Positions 1-5,332 of a DNA stretch of 5,332 nt are shown here, in pieces. The first letter of the stretch is position 1; each line of letters opens with the position of its first letter. This DNA is from Anaerolineae bacterium. Lineage in GTDB: Bacteria > Chloroflexota > Anaerolineae > UBA4142. The DNA is taken from NCBI GenBank assembly GCA_027457205.1, contig DAIDTM010000392.1, forward strand, positions 1-5,332, in the 5' to 3' direction. The notes under the pieces were generated by a model, which had not been told where the DNA came from, ran no database searches, and saw only the letters and a program-made list of their open reading frames with translations. A program made the position numbers and the translations under genes.

Positions 1-627
1 AAACCGCGCGTCCCAATCGCGCTCGGTCTTGCCGCCGCCGAGCGCGTCGATCTCGTCCTGCGATGGCACGGAGCGAATCGGCGTGGACGCGGAGACGTAC
101 TTGGTGTAGATGCCGGACGAGTAGCCGTACTCGACCTCGCGCTCGCCCACCTTCACCTTGCCCACGCCGGATGGAAAATTCAGATTGAGGTTCACGCCCG
201 GGAAGAGATCGAAGCGTTGGGTGCTGAGCGCGTACTGCACCATCGCGCGGCTCGCGCTGACGCGCATCTTGAGATCGGTTGGCGTCATCGGAATGAATTT
301 CGATTCGCCTTCGGTGGTGCCGCGCGTGATCGCCCAACCGATGGGCGGCTCGTTGAGCAGCAGCCCCACGTCGCCCGCCATCACGCGCTGGATGAGCGGC
401 TTGTAGTCCGCGTCGTACGTGGCGACCGGGAACGCGCGGCGGTATTCGTCGATCGTGCCGATCTGCGCCGCGCTGTGCTGCTTGCCGTAATCGGTCTGCG
501 CGTAGATTTGCAGGAGGCGCGTGAGGACGTTCTGCTGCGCCTGCGCGGGATCGGCGAGCGCAGCGTGCCAGGGTTGCACGAGCGCGTTGAGCATCGCGAG
601 CATCTGCGGCGGGTTGGTGGCGGACAC
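1..627 (-). CDS. GH3-family acyl-adenylating enzyme (auxin-responsive GH3-like), N-terminal part
   Basis: Partial gene: 209 residues are visible and the rest (the family is usually about 500-600 aa) lies beyond the left edge. GH3 proteins are ANL-type enzymes that activate a carboxylate with ATP and, in plants, join it to an amino acid; bacterial members have largely unknown substrates. Seen here: an N-terminal helical segment with the family-like YGKQH stretch (residues 47-51), a following TIDEYRRAFPV / PLIQRVMAGD block (58-86), and the adenylate-binding loop TRGTTEGESKFIPMT (101-115), which matches the GH3 form TSGTTxGxxKxxP. The second loop residue is Arg instead of the usual Ser. No signal peptide, so cytosolic. 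I chose the GTG start at 627 because GGAG lies 8 bases upstream, whereas the in-frame ATG at 603 has no ribosome site. It diverges from the antitoxin remnant with only two bases between the start codons. Family call is fairly firm; substrate unknown. Confidence 0.82.
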   Translation of the reverse strand, partial: MSATNPPQMLAMLNALVQPWHAALADPAQAQQNVLTRLLQIYAQTDYGKQHSAAQIGTIDEYRRAFPVATYDADYKPLIQRVMAGDVGLLLNEPPIGWAITRGTTEGESKFIPMTPTDLKMRVSASRAMVQYALSTQRFDLFPGVNLNLNFPSGVGKVKVGEREVEYGYSSGIYTKYVSASTPIRSVPSQDEIDALGGGKTERDWDARF

Positions 628-629
628 TG

Positions 630-833
630 ATGCGGCTCCGGCGTGGTGGGATGGATTACGATTCAATTTTGTATGCTCAAGGTCGCCTTTCCATTGGCAA
701 GGCGCGCGAGCTGGTGGATATGCCGCTCTGGGAATTTCGGCAATTGCTTGCCTCGCGCCGAATTCCTCCGCATTACGATGCGGCTGATCTGGAGGACGAT
801 GTCGCTACCCTGAAGCAAATGGGACGGCTATGA
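630..833 (+). CDS. UPF0175-family antitoxin, N-terminally short
   Basis: Small protein of 67 aa from ATG 630, or 60 aa from ATG 651. Residues from DSILYAQGRLSIGKA through WEFRQLLASRRIPPHYD to the acidic DLEDDVATL stretch follow the UPF0175 pattern (GKxSLGKAAELAGMSxWEFxxLLxxxGIPxHYD). UPF0175 proteins are taken to be antitoxins of type II modules paired with DUF3368 PIN-like toxins. Most members carry about 25 further N-terminal residues; these are missing here, and the space is taken by the start of the divergent GH3 gene. The stop overlaps the ATG of the toxin remnant (ATGA), the usual coupling for such pairs. ATG 630 has a weak purine-rich site (GGCGGA, 5 bases away); ATG 651 has none at proper spacing. 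With its toxin broken, this is probably a decaying orphan rather than a working antitoxin, though a naturally short form is possible. Confidence 0.7.
   Translation: MRLRRGGMDYDSILYAQGRLSIGKARELVDMPLWEFRQLLASRRIPPHYDAADLEDDVATLKQMGRL
636..639 (-). promoter_or_regulatory. Shine-Dalgarno site of the GH3-like gene
   Basis: GGAG on the minus strand, 8 bases before the GTG at 627. It decides the start: the downstream ATG codons at 603 and 594 have no comparable site. No convincing -35/-10 pair was found; the only AT-rich patch is about 658-680, inside the antitoxin reading frame. Confidence 0.55.
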
Positions 834-913
834 TTGTCGTCGTCAGCAACACGTCACCGCTGACAAATCTTGCCGCGATTGGGCAATTCGTGTACTGTCC
901 GCTAACATCTTGA
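830..913 (+). pseudogene. DUF3368 PIN-like toxin, N-terminal remnant
   Basis: The reading frame opens with an ATG overlapping the antitoxin stop and gives 27 residues beginning MIVVVSNTSPLTNLAAIGQF, almost the standard start of DUF3368 proteins (vvSNTSPLinLaaIGql). DUF3368 proteins are about 150-160 aa, PIN-like, and are presumed RNases paired with UPF0175. After residue 20 (about base 889) the resemblance stops, and TGA ends the frame at 911-913. No continuation of the toxin is recognisable in any plus frame downstream. The gene was therefore cut, probably by insertion or deletion at about 889, and cannot make an active nuclease. Confidence 0.72.
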
Positions 914-921
914 ACAGTTGA

Positions 922-1206
922 CGGAAACGGAGCCGCGCGCCCCATCGCACCCGGCTTCCGCCGATCCGCGCCGAACTCCACGCGGAGGTCCTCGCGTATC
1001 ATCAAGCGCATCCGACCGAAGGGTGTCGTAGTGTTGCGAATGCCATTAACCAAGCGCACCAGTGGGAGAAAGTGATTGGTCGTAAAAAACCTGCGGGCGT
1101 GGTTGGCGGACAAAACGTCTGGGCAGGTGAGTCGCCTGCTCAAACGCTTGCGCGTGCATGGACTGATCAAGAAAGTGGGGAACCGCTACAAGTATTATCT
1201 GACTGA
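922..1206 (+). pseudogene. Unrecognised protein fragment, possibly from a mobile element
   Basis: Open frame after a TGA at 919-921, with no good start codon. The convincing part is about 955-1089, reading LPPIRAELHAEVLAYHQ, then AHPTEGCRSVANAINQ, then AHQWEKVIGRKK. The spacing of HPxxGCRxxAxxIN resembles helix-turn-helix or linker segments of integrase-type transposases (compare HPxxGyRrIa), but I cannot name a family. After about 1089 the frame continues to a TGA at 1204-1206 with no protein character, while the good coding signal moves to the next frame. I read it as an internal piece of a lost gene. It could also be chance coding-like sequence, so confidence is low. Confidence 0.35.
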
Positions 1207-1297
1207 GCTGGGGCGCCAGATTGCCACCATGACGCTCAAGATACGCGAGACGTGCGTTATCCCAACCCTGGCTCAGACCGTTAAGACGACTGCCTGA
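1076..1297 (+). pseudogene. C-terminal winged-helix fragment of a larger hypothetical protein
   Basis: Frame of 73 codons immediately after a TGA (1073-1075), so the only possible start is TTG and there is no ribosome site. The text NLRAWLADKTSGQVSRLLKR followed by LRVHGLIKKVGNRYKYYLTE and LGRQIATMTLKIRE has the helix, recognition helix and wing of a winged helix-turn-helix domain. From memory it resembles the C-terminal end of hypothetical proteins of roughly 400 aa that recur in several environmental phyla, where an FxNRDLR stretch precedes SGQVSRLLKRL; their function is not known to me. Everything upstream of about residue NLR is absent, so this is a 5'-deleted remnant. It ends with an ordinary TGA at 1295-1297. 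A stand-alone small DNA-binding protein is a less likely reading. Confidence 0.5.
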
Positions 1298-1335
1298 TTT
1301 TCTTGCCCAATGTGCAAGGATTCTATTGGAAGGTA

Positions 1336-2331
1336 CTAAACCTTAAATGCGCCTACCATCGCGCGCCATTTCGGCGCTTCTTCCGGCGAGAACGGCGCGT
1401 AGAACGTGACGCGGTCGAGCAAGCCGGCGTAGCGCGCTTTGATCCGCGCGGGAACCTCGTCCGGCGGCGCGATGATCGCGACCTCGTTCAGGATGTCGTC
1501 GGTGATGAGCGCGGGCATCTCGTCCCACTTGCCGCGCGCGGCGAGCGCGCCGAGTTTCTGGTTGACCTCGCCCCAGCCGTGAACGTCGAGCACCGTCTTG
1601 TACGTCGGCGTGGACGCGTAAAAGGAAATCTGCTGCCGCGCGGCGTCGCGCTCGTCGTCATTCATCGCGACGAAGATCGCGCTGGAAAGCTGGACGTCCG
1701 CGCGCGCGCGGTGCGCGGCAGACGCGCCCTGCGCGATGCTGGGCAGCACGATCTCGCGGATATACTGGGCGGTGTGGAACGGATGGACGTGAAAGCCCTG
1801 GCACAATTCGCCGGCGACGCGGCAGAGGTGCTCGTTCACGCCGGCGATGTAAATCGGAATGTCGGGATGTGCAATCGAGCCGGGATCGAAGAATGGCGTC
1901 ATCAGCGTCAGTTTGTAAAACTCGCCGCGGAAATTCAGTTTCGTCCCGTTCTGCCACGCGTCCCACAGCGCGCGCATCGCCAGAATCATCTCACGCAGTT
2001 TCGCCGCGGGCGCTTCCCACGTCATTCCAAAGCGCCGCTCGATGTGCGCTTTAACTTGTGTGCCGAGTCCGAGGATAAAGCGTCCGTTGGATGCGTTCGC
2101 CAGGTCCCACGCGATGTGTGCGAGGACGGTGGGGCTGCGCGGAAACGCCACCGCAATCGCCGTGCCGAGTTCGATGCGCGTGGTATGCTCGGCGGCGATG
2201 GCAAGCGGCAGGAACGGCTCGTGTTGCGTCTCGCTCGTCCACAAGCCATCGAATCCGATCTCTTCCGCCGCGCGCGCGACCTGGGGCATTTCCAGCAAGT
2301 TGGGGACGAGAACGCCAACGTCGATTTTCAT
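1336..2331 (-). CDS. LLM-class (luciferase-like) oxidoreductase, probably F420-dependent (TIGR03617-like)
   Basis: Complete gene of 331 aa, the normal length for single-domain luciferase-like monooxygenase-fold proteins, which are cytosolic TIM barrels that use F420H2 or FMNH2 for hydride transfer. Seen: strand 1 MKIDVGVLVP (1-10), the GFDGLWTSETQHEPFLPL segment (26-43), RIELGTAIAVAFPRSPTVLA (52-71), and NGRFILGLGTQ (82-92), the cofactor-side signature of this superfamily. The E-x-Q-H-E-P-F arrangement and the C-terminal PDEVPARIKARYAGLLDRVTF block resemble the TIGR03617 F420-dependent subgroup. Start ATG 2331 has GGAG 6 bases upstream. It is the last gene of a possible three-gene minus-strand unit, 75 bases after the Rossmann-fold gene. 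F420 rather than FMN use is inferred from family resemblance; the substrate is unknown. Confidence 0.85.
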   Translation of the reverse strand: MKIDVGVLVPNLLEMPQVARAAEEIGFDGLWTSETQHEPFLPLAIAAEHTTRIELGTAIAVAFPRSPTVLAHIAWDLANASNGRFILGLGTQVKAHIERRFGMTWEAPAAKLREMILAMRALWDAWQNGTKLNFRGEFYKLTLMTPFFDPGSIAHPDIPIYIAGVNEHLCRVAGELCQGFHVHPFHTAQYIREIVLPSIAQGASAAHRARADVQLSSAIFVAMNDDERDAARQQISFYASTPTYKTVLDVHGWGEVNQKLGALAARGKWDEMPALITDDILNEVAIIAPPDEVPARIKARYAGLLDRVTFYAPFSPEEAPKWRAMVGAFKV

Positions 2332-2333
2332 TT

Positions 2334-2368
2334 CAGTCTCCAGTGGTCAGCAGTCAGTCGTCAGACAC
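2334..2368 (+). repeat. CAGnnnn heptad tandem repeat before the LLM gene
   Basis: Five consecutive 7-base units begin with CAG: CAGTCTC, CAGTGGT, CAGCAGT, CAGTCGT, CAGACAC. The array starts 3 bases upstream of the oxidoreductase start codon and contains its Shine-Dalgarno site. Similar degenerate heptamer arrays occur between genes in cyanobacteria and some Chloroflexota; relation to those is an inference. No function is evident. Confidence 0.6.
2338..2341 (-). promoter_or_regulatory. Shine-Dalgarno site of the LLM oxidoreductase gene, inside a repeat
   Basis: GGAG on the minus strand, 6 bases before ATG 2331. It spans the junction of the first two heptad units (CAGTCTC|CAGTGGT), so the repeat array itself provides the ribosome site. 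Confidence 0.6.
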
Positions 2369-2406
2369 AAGCGGCAGGAACCACCAGTCGGGCTACTGAT
2401 GACTGC
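2350..2406 (-). repeat. Inverted repeat between Rossmann-fold gene and LLM gene
   Basis: CAGTCGTCAG at 2355-2364 faces CTGATGACTG at 2396-2405, ten positions with a single mismatch (a G-T pair if read as plus-strand RNA). A competing perfect 7-base pairing joins 2350-2356 and 2400-2406. It begins one base after the Rossmann-gene stop. No T-run follows, so it is not a classical intrinsic terminator; it could stabilise or attenuate the transcript. Confidence 0.45.
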
Positions 2407-4161
2407 CTACTTGATTCGGTACCCAATTTCCTCGTTGTTGAACACCCACGCAACGACATCGCCGATATTGATCTCGTCCGTCAGGTACGCCTCCCGCGTC
2501 ACCGCCGCGCTGCCGCGCCCGCGCAACTGCTTGCGCGCACGGTGCATCCGCTCGAACCGTTCTTTCCAGCGCGCGAAATTCTCCGGGCGCAGATCGACCC
2601 AGCCCTTGCGCGCGAACGCGTCGATGGCGTCGGGCGTCAGCGGCACACGATTCGTGTCGGCGCGCTCCGGGATGCGAATGAACGGACCGCGGAAGATGCG
2701 CGCGCCGTCCGGCGCGAGGATCGGCAAACCAACCGAAGTGATGGTCTGGCGCAACGATTCGTGTCGCACGATGTATCGGTAGAGCGTGTTCGCTATCGTC
2801 TTGGGCGACTGCGCCAGCACGCGGCTGAGCGTGTGGTATCGCATCTTGAGCAGGTACGCTTCGTACAGCAATTTGGAAATTTCCGGCGGACCCAATTGTC
2901 CCAGCGCGATGCTTGGCACGCCGGTCTCTTTCTCCAATCGCTCGACATCTTCCAGCACAGTGCGCCGCAATTGCCCGGCGCGATAAGTCGGATCGAGCAC
3001 CGCGCCGTCGATCGCGGCGATCACATCACCGCCGGTGTTCTGCCCTTTGATTTCCAAGACCACCTTACTCGCGATCTCCTCCGGCGTGATAAATTCCATC
3101 TGCCCCACCGCGGTGATCGCTTCGAACTCGCCTTTGGTGAACAGACCGTTCTCGCCGGTGTCGATGACCGCCATTTGCAGCTTGCCCAGATTTTTGTATT
3201 GCTTGAGATCGTCGTGCAGAATCAACGCATCGACCAGGGGCTTGCTTTGGCTGTTGTAAACGTGCACCGCTTCGCCGCGCTCGGTGATCGAGCGGATCGT
3301 AATGTCTGCATAGCCGATCATCGCGGCGGGCTTGATCTCCTTGACGATGGGCGCGCCGGGAGTACGCGCCATCAGGAACATCAAGCCGGTGTGCGCGAAC
3401 GCGACGGCGGTCTTGGACATTAGCTTGGCGGAGGGTTTGTCCTCGCCGTGCGTGTACGGAATGTTCAAGCCCATCCCGCCGGTGCCGGTCGTGCCGATCT
3501 TCAAATACAGCCGCGTGCCGACGTGTTCCGTCGCGCGCAGAACCAGAATTACGTGGCGGACCAGCTGCGGCACCGCCTGCGATAACACGAGACCATCGAA
3601 CGCGGCTTTGGCGCTCTGGCGCATCTGCTCCAGTTCCGTGATGCCGCTCCGCAGCGCCGCTTCCGTCGCGCTGCCCGTCTGCGCGTTCATCGATTGGCTC
3701 AGCGTCTCGATGCGCGCGAACAGCGCGTCCAGCCGCTGCCGGGCGATGATCGACGCGGTGTAAACGTCTTGATAGCTGATCGCGGTCGCGGTGTTGATGC
3801 TGTCGACGATCACGTCGGGCTTGATTTCGTGAATCAGCTGGACGAGGCGCGAACGCGCATACGCCGCGTCGAGATCGCCCATCAGATCGTCAAAGAGATT
3901 TTCGCGGCGAGCGGGGCTTTGGAGGAGCGCGCCGCGTTTTTCGTCGGTAAAGTCCGCGCGCACAAACACGTCGCCCCAGACGCCGACGAATTGCACAGAG
4001 GGAAATTCTTTTTCGAGGGGACCGATCACTTCGCGCACTTCGCGCTGGTACAGCGAAGCGAGGACGATCTTTTCCGGATGCACGTCACGCGCAATGTGCC
4101 GCGCAACCTGAGCGCCGACCAGCCCGGCGCCGCCGAGAAGCAGAATGGTTTTGTCAGACAT
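2407..4161 (-). CDS. Large Rossmann-fold (SDR/KR-like) protein of unknown function
   Basis: Complete gene of 584 aa. The start is ATG 4161, giving MSDKTILLLGGAGLVG with AGGA 5 bases upstream; the in-frame ATG at 4215 would add 18 residues encoded by the intergenic repeat and is rejected. Residues 5-16 form strand 1 and the glycine-rich loop G10-G-A-G-L-V-G16 of an NAD(P)-binding fold, followed by EKIVLAS (30-36) and PDVIVDSINTATA (115-127), the later Rossmann strands. A helical, partly coiled-coil-like insertion runs from about 136 to 196. A second Gly-rich stretch, IGTTGTGGMGLNIP (222-235), looks conserved. Residues 360-580 show no domain I know and are charged and helical near the end. No signal peptide or membrane span. 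An extended short-chain dehydrogenase/KR-like protein is the best label; substrate and cofactor are unknown. It follows the DUF711 gene by 64 bases on the same strand. Confidence 0.75.
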   Translation of the reverse strand: MSDKTILLLGGAGLVGAQVARHIARDVHPEKIVLASLYQREVREVIGPLEKEFPSVQFVGVWGDVFVRADFTDEKRGALLQSPARRENLFDDLMGDLDAAYARSRLVQLIHEIKPDVIVDSINTATAISYQDVYTASIIARQRLDALFARIETLSQSMNAQTGSATEAALRSGITELEQMRQSAKAAFDGLVLSQAVPQLVRHVILVLRATEHVGTRLYLKIGTTGTGGMGLNIPYTHGEDKPSAKLMSKTAVAFAHTGLMFLMARTPGAPIVKEIKPAAMIGYADITIRSITERGEAVHVYNSQSKPLVDALILHDDLKQYKNLGKLQMAVIDTGENGLFTKGEFEAITAVGQMEFITPEEIASKVVLEIKGQNTGGDVIAAIDGAVLDPTYRAGQLRRTVLEDVERLEKETGVPSIALGQLGPPEISKLLYEAYLLKMRYHTLSRVLAQSPKTIANTLYRYIVRHESLRQTITSVGLPILAPDGARIFRGPFIRIPERADTNRVPLTPDAIDAFARKGWVDLRPENFARWKERFERMHRARKQLRGRGSAAVTREAYLTDEINIGDVVAWVFNNEEIGYRIK

Positions 4162-4166
4162 CGTTG

Positions 4167-4170
4167 TCCT
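4167..4170 (-). promoter_or_regulatory. Shine-Dalgarno site of the Rossmann-fold gene
   Basis: AGGA on the minus strand, 5 bases before ATG 4161. It supports this start over the upstream in-frame ATG at 4215, which lies in repeat sequence and would add a non-family-like leader before the nucleotide-binding strand. Confidence 0.55.
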
Positions 4171-4185
4171 GTGGAAATAAAACTT

Positions 4186-4234
4186 AAGACGTGAAGCGTA
4201 AGGATTCCTCTTCACGTTTTACGTTTCACGTTTT
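4186..4234 (-). repeat. TTCACGTTTT direct and inverted repeat, possible hairpin
   Basis: ACGTGAAGCGTAA (4189-4201) faces TTACGTTTCACGT (4219-4231), 12 of 13 positions complementary, with a 17-base loop; weaker pairing extends to 4186 and 4234. The unit TTCACGTTTT also occurs twice in direct orientation (4211-4220 and 4225-4234). In the minus-strand transcript the stem starts at the DUF711 stop and is followed by CTTAAGTTTTATTT, so it may act as a leaky terminator or an mRNA 3'-end stabiliser. It also looks like a dispersed intergenic repeat. Confidence 0.5.
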
Positions 4235-5332
4235 GGATTTGAATTCTACTTGTGTGTCAGAATCAAAGATTTTCAGCGCGCTTGCGCCGCCGTCCAGTAC
4301 GCGCGCGTTCGCGAAATACTGAAAATCGAACCGCGTCGCGTCGCCGGCACGCAGACCGGGAACCGGAATGAGCCGCGCGGTCAGTGGCTTGTCGAGTTTC
4401 ACTGCCAGCGTCGCCACGTCGAGCAGAATCGCCGCGATGGAATCCGCGGTCGCGTCGCCCGGCAGCGGGACGGTATCGAGTCCGGTGCCGCACACGGTCG
4501 AGTAAAGCAAGAGCGAATCGAGCGAATAATGCGCGGCGCGCGTCGCGAGCGTGGCGTCTTCCAGCACGGGCAGCATTAGTCCGGAAAACCCGGCGCGCGG
4601 AAAGTTTGCGCGGCGCAAGCAGTCCGTGACGAACGCGGCGGCGAAGAGCGTGCCGCGCTCGCCGAACGCCGCGCCGGTCAGTTTCTCCAGCGCCGCGCCG
4701 ACGCTGTGCGCCGCGTCCGGGAACGGCGCGAGCGAGAAGTCGATCCCGGCAAAGCGGAACGAGAAGCGCGCGGCGAGGTCATTTGCGACTTGAGCCATCG
4801 CCTGTCCCGCGCTTTCCACTGCGCCGATCAAATTCGTGCGCGCCTCGTCGAGATTGTGCGCGCGGTTGAACGCGTCGAGCGCGAGCGGCGCGCCTTCGGT
4901 CGCCAGCGCGAACGCGGGTTCGCTGCCGTGCTGGTACGCCGCCGGGAAGAATGGCGAGTGCGGCGGGCAGTTCGCGAGCGCGGCAAATCGAAAATTGCCC
5001 AAGCCATCGGTAGAAGCGTCCGCCAACGTACGGACAACCCGCGCGGCTGCCGAAACGGCGCGCAAGTTGATGCCGCTTTCGCGGGACGCGACCTGCACCG
5101 ACGCGAAAATGTTTTCAGTCGCTTGCAGCGCGGCGGGAATTTCGTCGATCAGGTCGAGGGGTGCGAGGCGGTGATCGGCGCGCACCGCACCCAGCGCGGC
5201 GTAATCGATGCCGGCGGCTTGGCACGCGGCTTGGAGATCGCGCGCGAATCGCGTCAGATCGCGCGGGGCGATCTCGGGCGCGGGCTGGGTGGCGACGCGC
5301 GTGGTTTGAATCGGGAAACCGGTCCGCGCAAA
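4226..5332 (-). CDS. DUF711 / UPF0210 (PFL-like) family protein, N-terminus off window
   Basis: Partial gene: 368 residues are visible and the frame is open to the right edge; the family is usually about 400-450 aa, so roughly the first 30-80 are missing. The edge sequence FARTGFPIQTTRVAT matches the early (G-Y-x-V-Q-T-x-R-I-A-T) part of DUF711 proteins, so the frame continues upstream of the GTG at 5185. Visible residues 110-125 read GLGNFRFAALANCPPH; 195-203 AGIDFSLAP; 249-259 FSGLMLPVLED; 280-293 VCGTGLDTVPLPGD; then KPLTARLIPVPG: all hallmarks of this family. DUF711 proteins resemble the pyruvate formate-lyase fold, but no reaction is established. No signal peptide is visible. The last two codons and stop lie in an intergenic repeat. 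In Firmicutes the family is often next to an ACT-domain gene; here the downstream neighbour is a Rossmann-fold protein instead. Confidence 0.88.
   Translation of the reverse strand, partial: FARTGFPIQTTRVATQPAPEIAPRDLTRFARDLQAACQAAGIDYAALGAVRADHRLAPLDLIDEIPAALQATENIFASVQVASRESGINLRAVSAAARVVRTLADASTDGLGNFRFAALANCPPHSPFFPAAYQHGSEPAFALATEGAPLALDAFNRAHNLDEARTNLIGAVESAGQAMAQVANDLAARFSFRFAGIDFSLAPFPDAAHSVGAALEKLTGAAFGERGTLFAAAFVTDCLRRANFPRAGFSGLMLPVLEDATLATRAAHYSLDSLLLYSTVCGTGLDTVPLPGDATADSIAAILLDVATLAVKLDKPLTARLIPVPGLRAGDATRFDFQYFANARVLDGGASALKIFDSDTQVEFKSKT

Noticed and set aside
805..1170. 121-codon minus-strand open frame across the toxin remnant and scar
   Set aside because: It overlaps the recognisable plus-strand fragments, has no domain-like pattern and no ribosome site that I can see.
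1302..1318. CTTGC/GCAAG hairpin between the winged-helix fragment and the oxidoreductase stop
   Set aside because: The stem is only 5 perfect pairs and no T-run follows on either strand, so it does not qualify as an intrinsic terminator.
2334..2368. CRISPR-like array
   Set aside because: Units are 7 bases with no spacers between them, so it is a short tandem repeat rather than a CRISPR.
1303..3423. A 706-codon open frame on the plus strand, antisense to the oxidoreductase and Rossmann genes
   Set aside because: It is antisense to two recognisable protein families and crosses their intergenic repeat. Its translation is Arg/Asp/Val-rich without domain character, as expected from the complement of GC-rich coding sequence with few stop triplets.
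3694..4194. 166-codon plus-strand open frame opposite the Rossmann gene
   Set aside because: Shadow of the minus-strand gene; composition mirrors the complementary codons and no family is recognisable.
4162..4215. Upstream in-frame ATG extending the Rossmann protein by 18 residues
   Set aside because: The extra residues come from the intergenic repeat, and AGGA is well placed for the ATG at 4161, which puts the first Rossmann strand at the usual distance from the N-terminus.

Overview
The window looks like a stretch of chromosome from a GC-rich bacterium, most likely a Chloroflexota (Anaerolineae-like) genome or MAG. This is an inference from protein style, GCG/CGC-rich codon use and short intergenic repeats; no phylogenetic marker gene is present. 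All well-preserved genes are on the minus strand.

Layout from left to right. (1) 1-627, minus: N-terminal 209 residues of a GH3-type acyl-adenylating enzyme that runs off the left edge. (2) 630-913, plus: remains of a UPF0175 antitoxin / DUF3368 PIN-like toxin pair. The antitoxin lacks the usual N-terminal segment, and the toxin breaks after about 20 recognisable residues. (3) 914-1297, plus: a scar of two protein fragments in different frames, the second being the C-terminal winged-helix end of a larger protein. (4) 1336-2331, minus: LLM-class (luciferase-like, probably F420-dependent) oxidoreductase. (5) 2407-4161, minus: 584-aa protein with an N-terminal Rossmann fold and unknown function. 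(6) 4226-5332, minus: DUF711/UPF0210 (PFL-like) protein whose N-terminus lies beyond the right edge.

The last three genes are co-directional (order of transcription DUF711, Rossmann protein, LLM oxidoreductase) with gaps of 64 and 75 bases, so they may form an operon. Both gaps are filled by short repeats able to fold: a heptad repeat (CAGnnnn) that contains the Shine-Dalgarno sequence of the oxidoreductase gene, and a CGTGAA/TTCACG repeat that supplies the last codons and stop of the DUF711 gene. The set suggests a redox or cofactor-related function, but no pathway can be named from sequence alone. The plus-strand debris between the GH3 gene and the oxidoreductase marks a site of past mobile-element or accessory-gene turnover.
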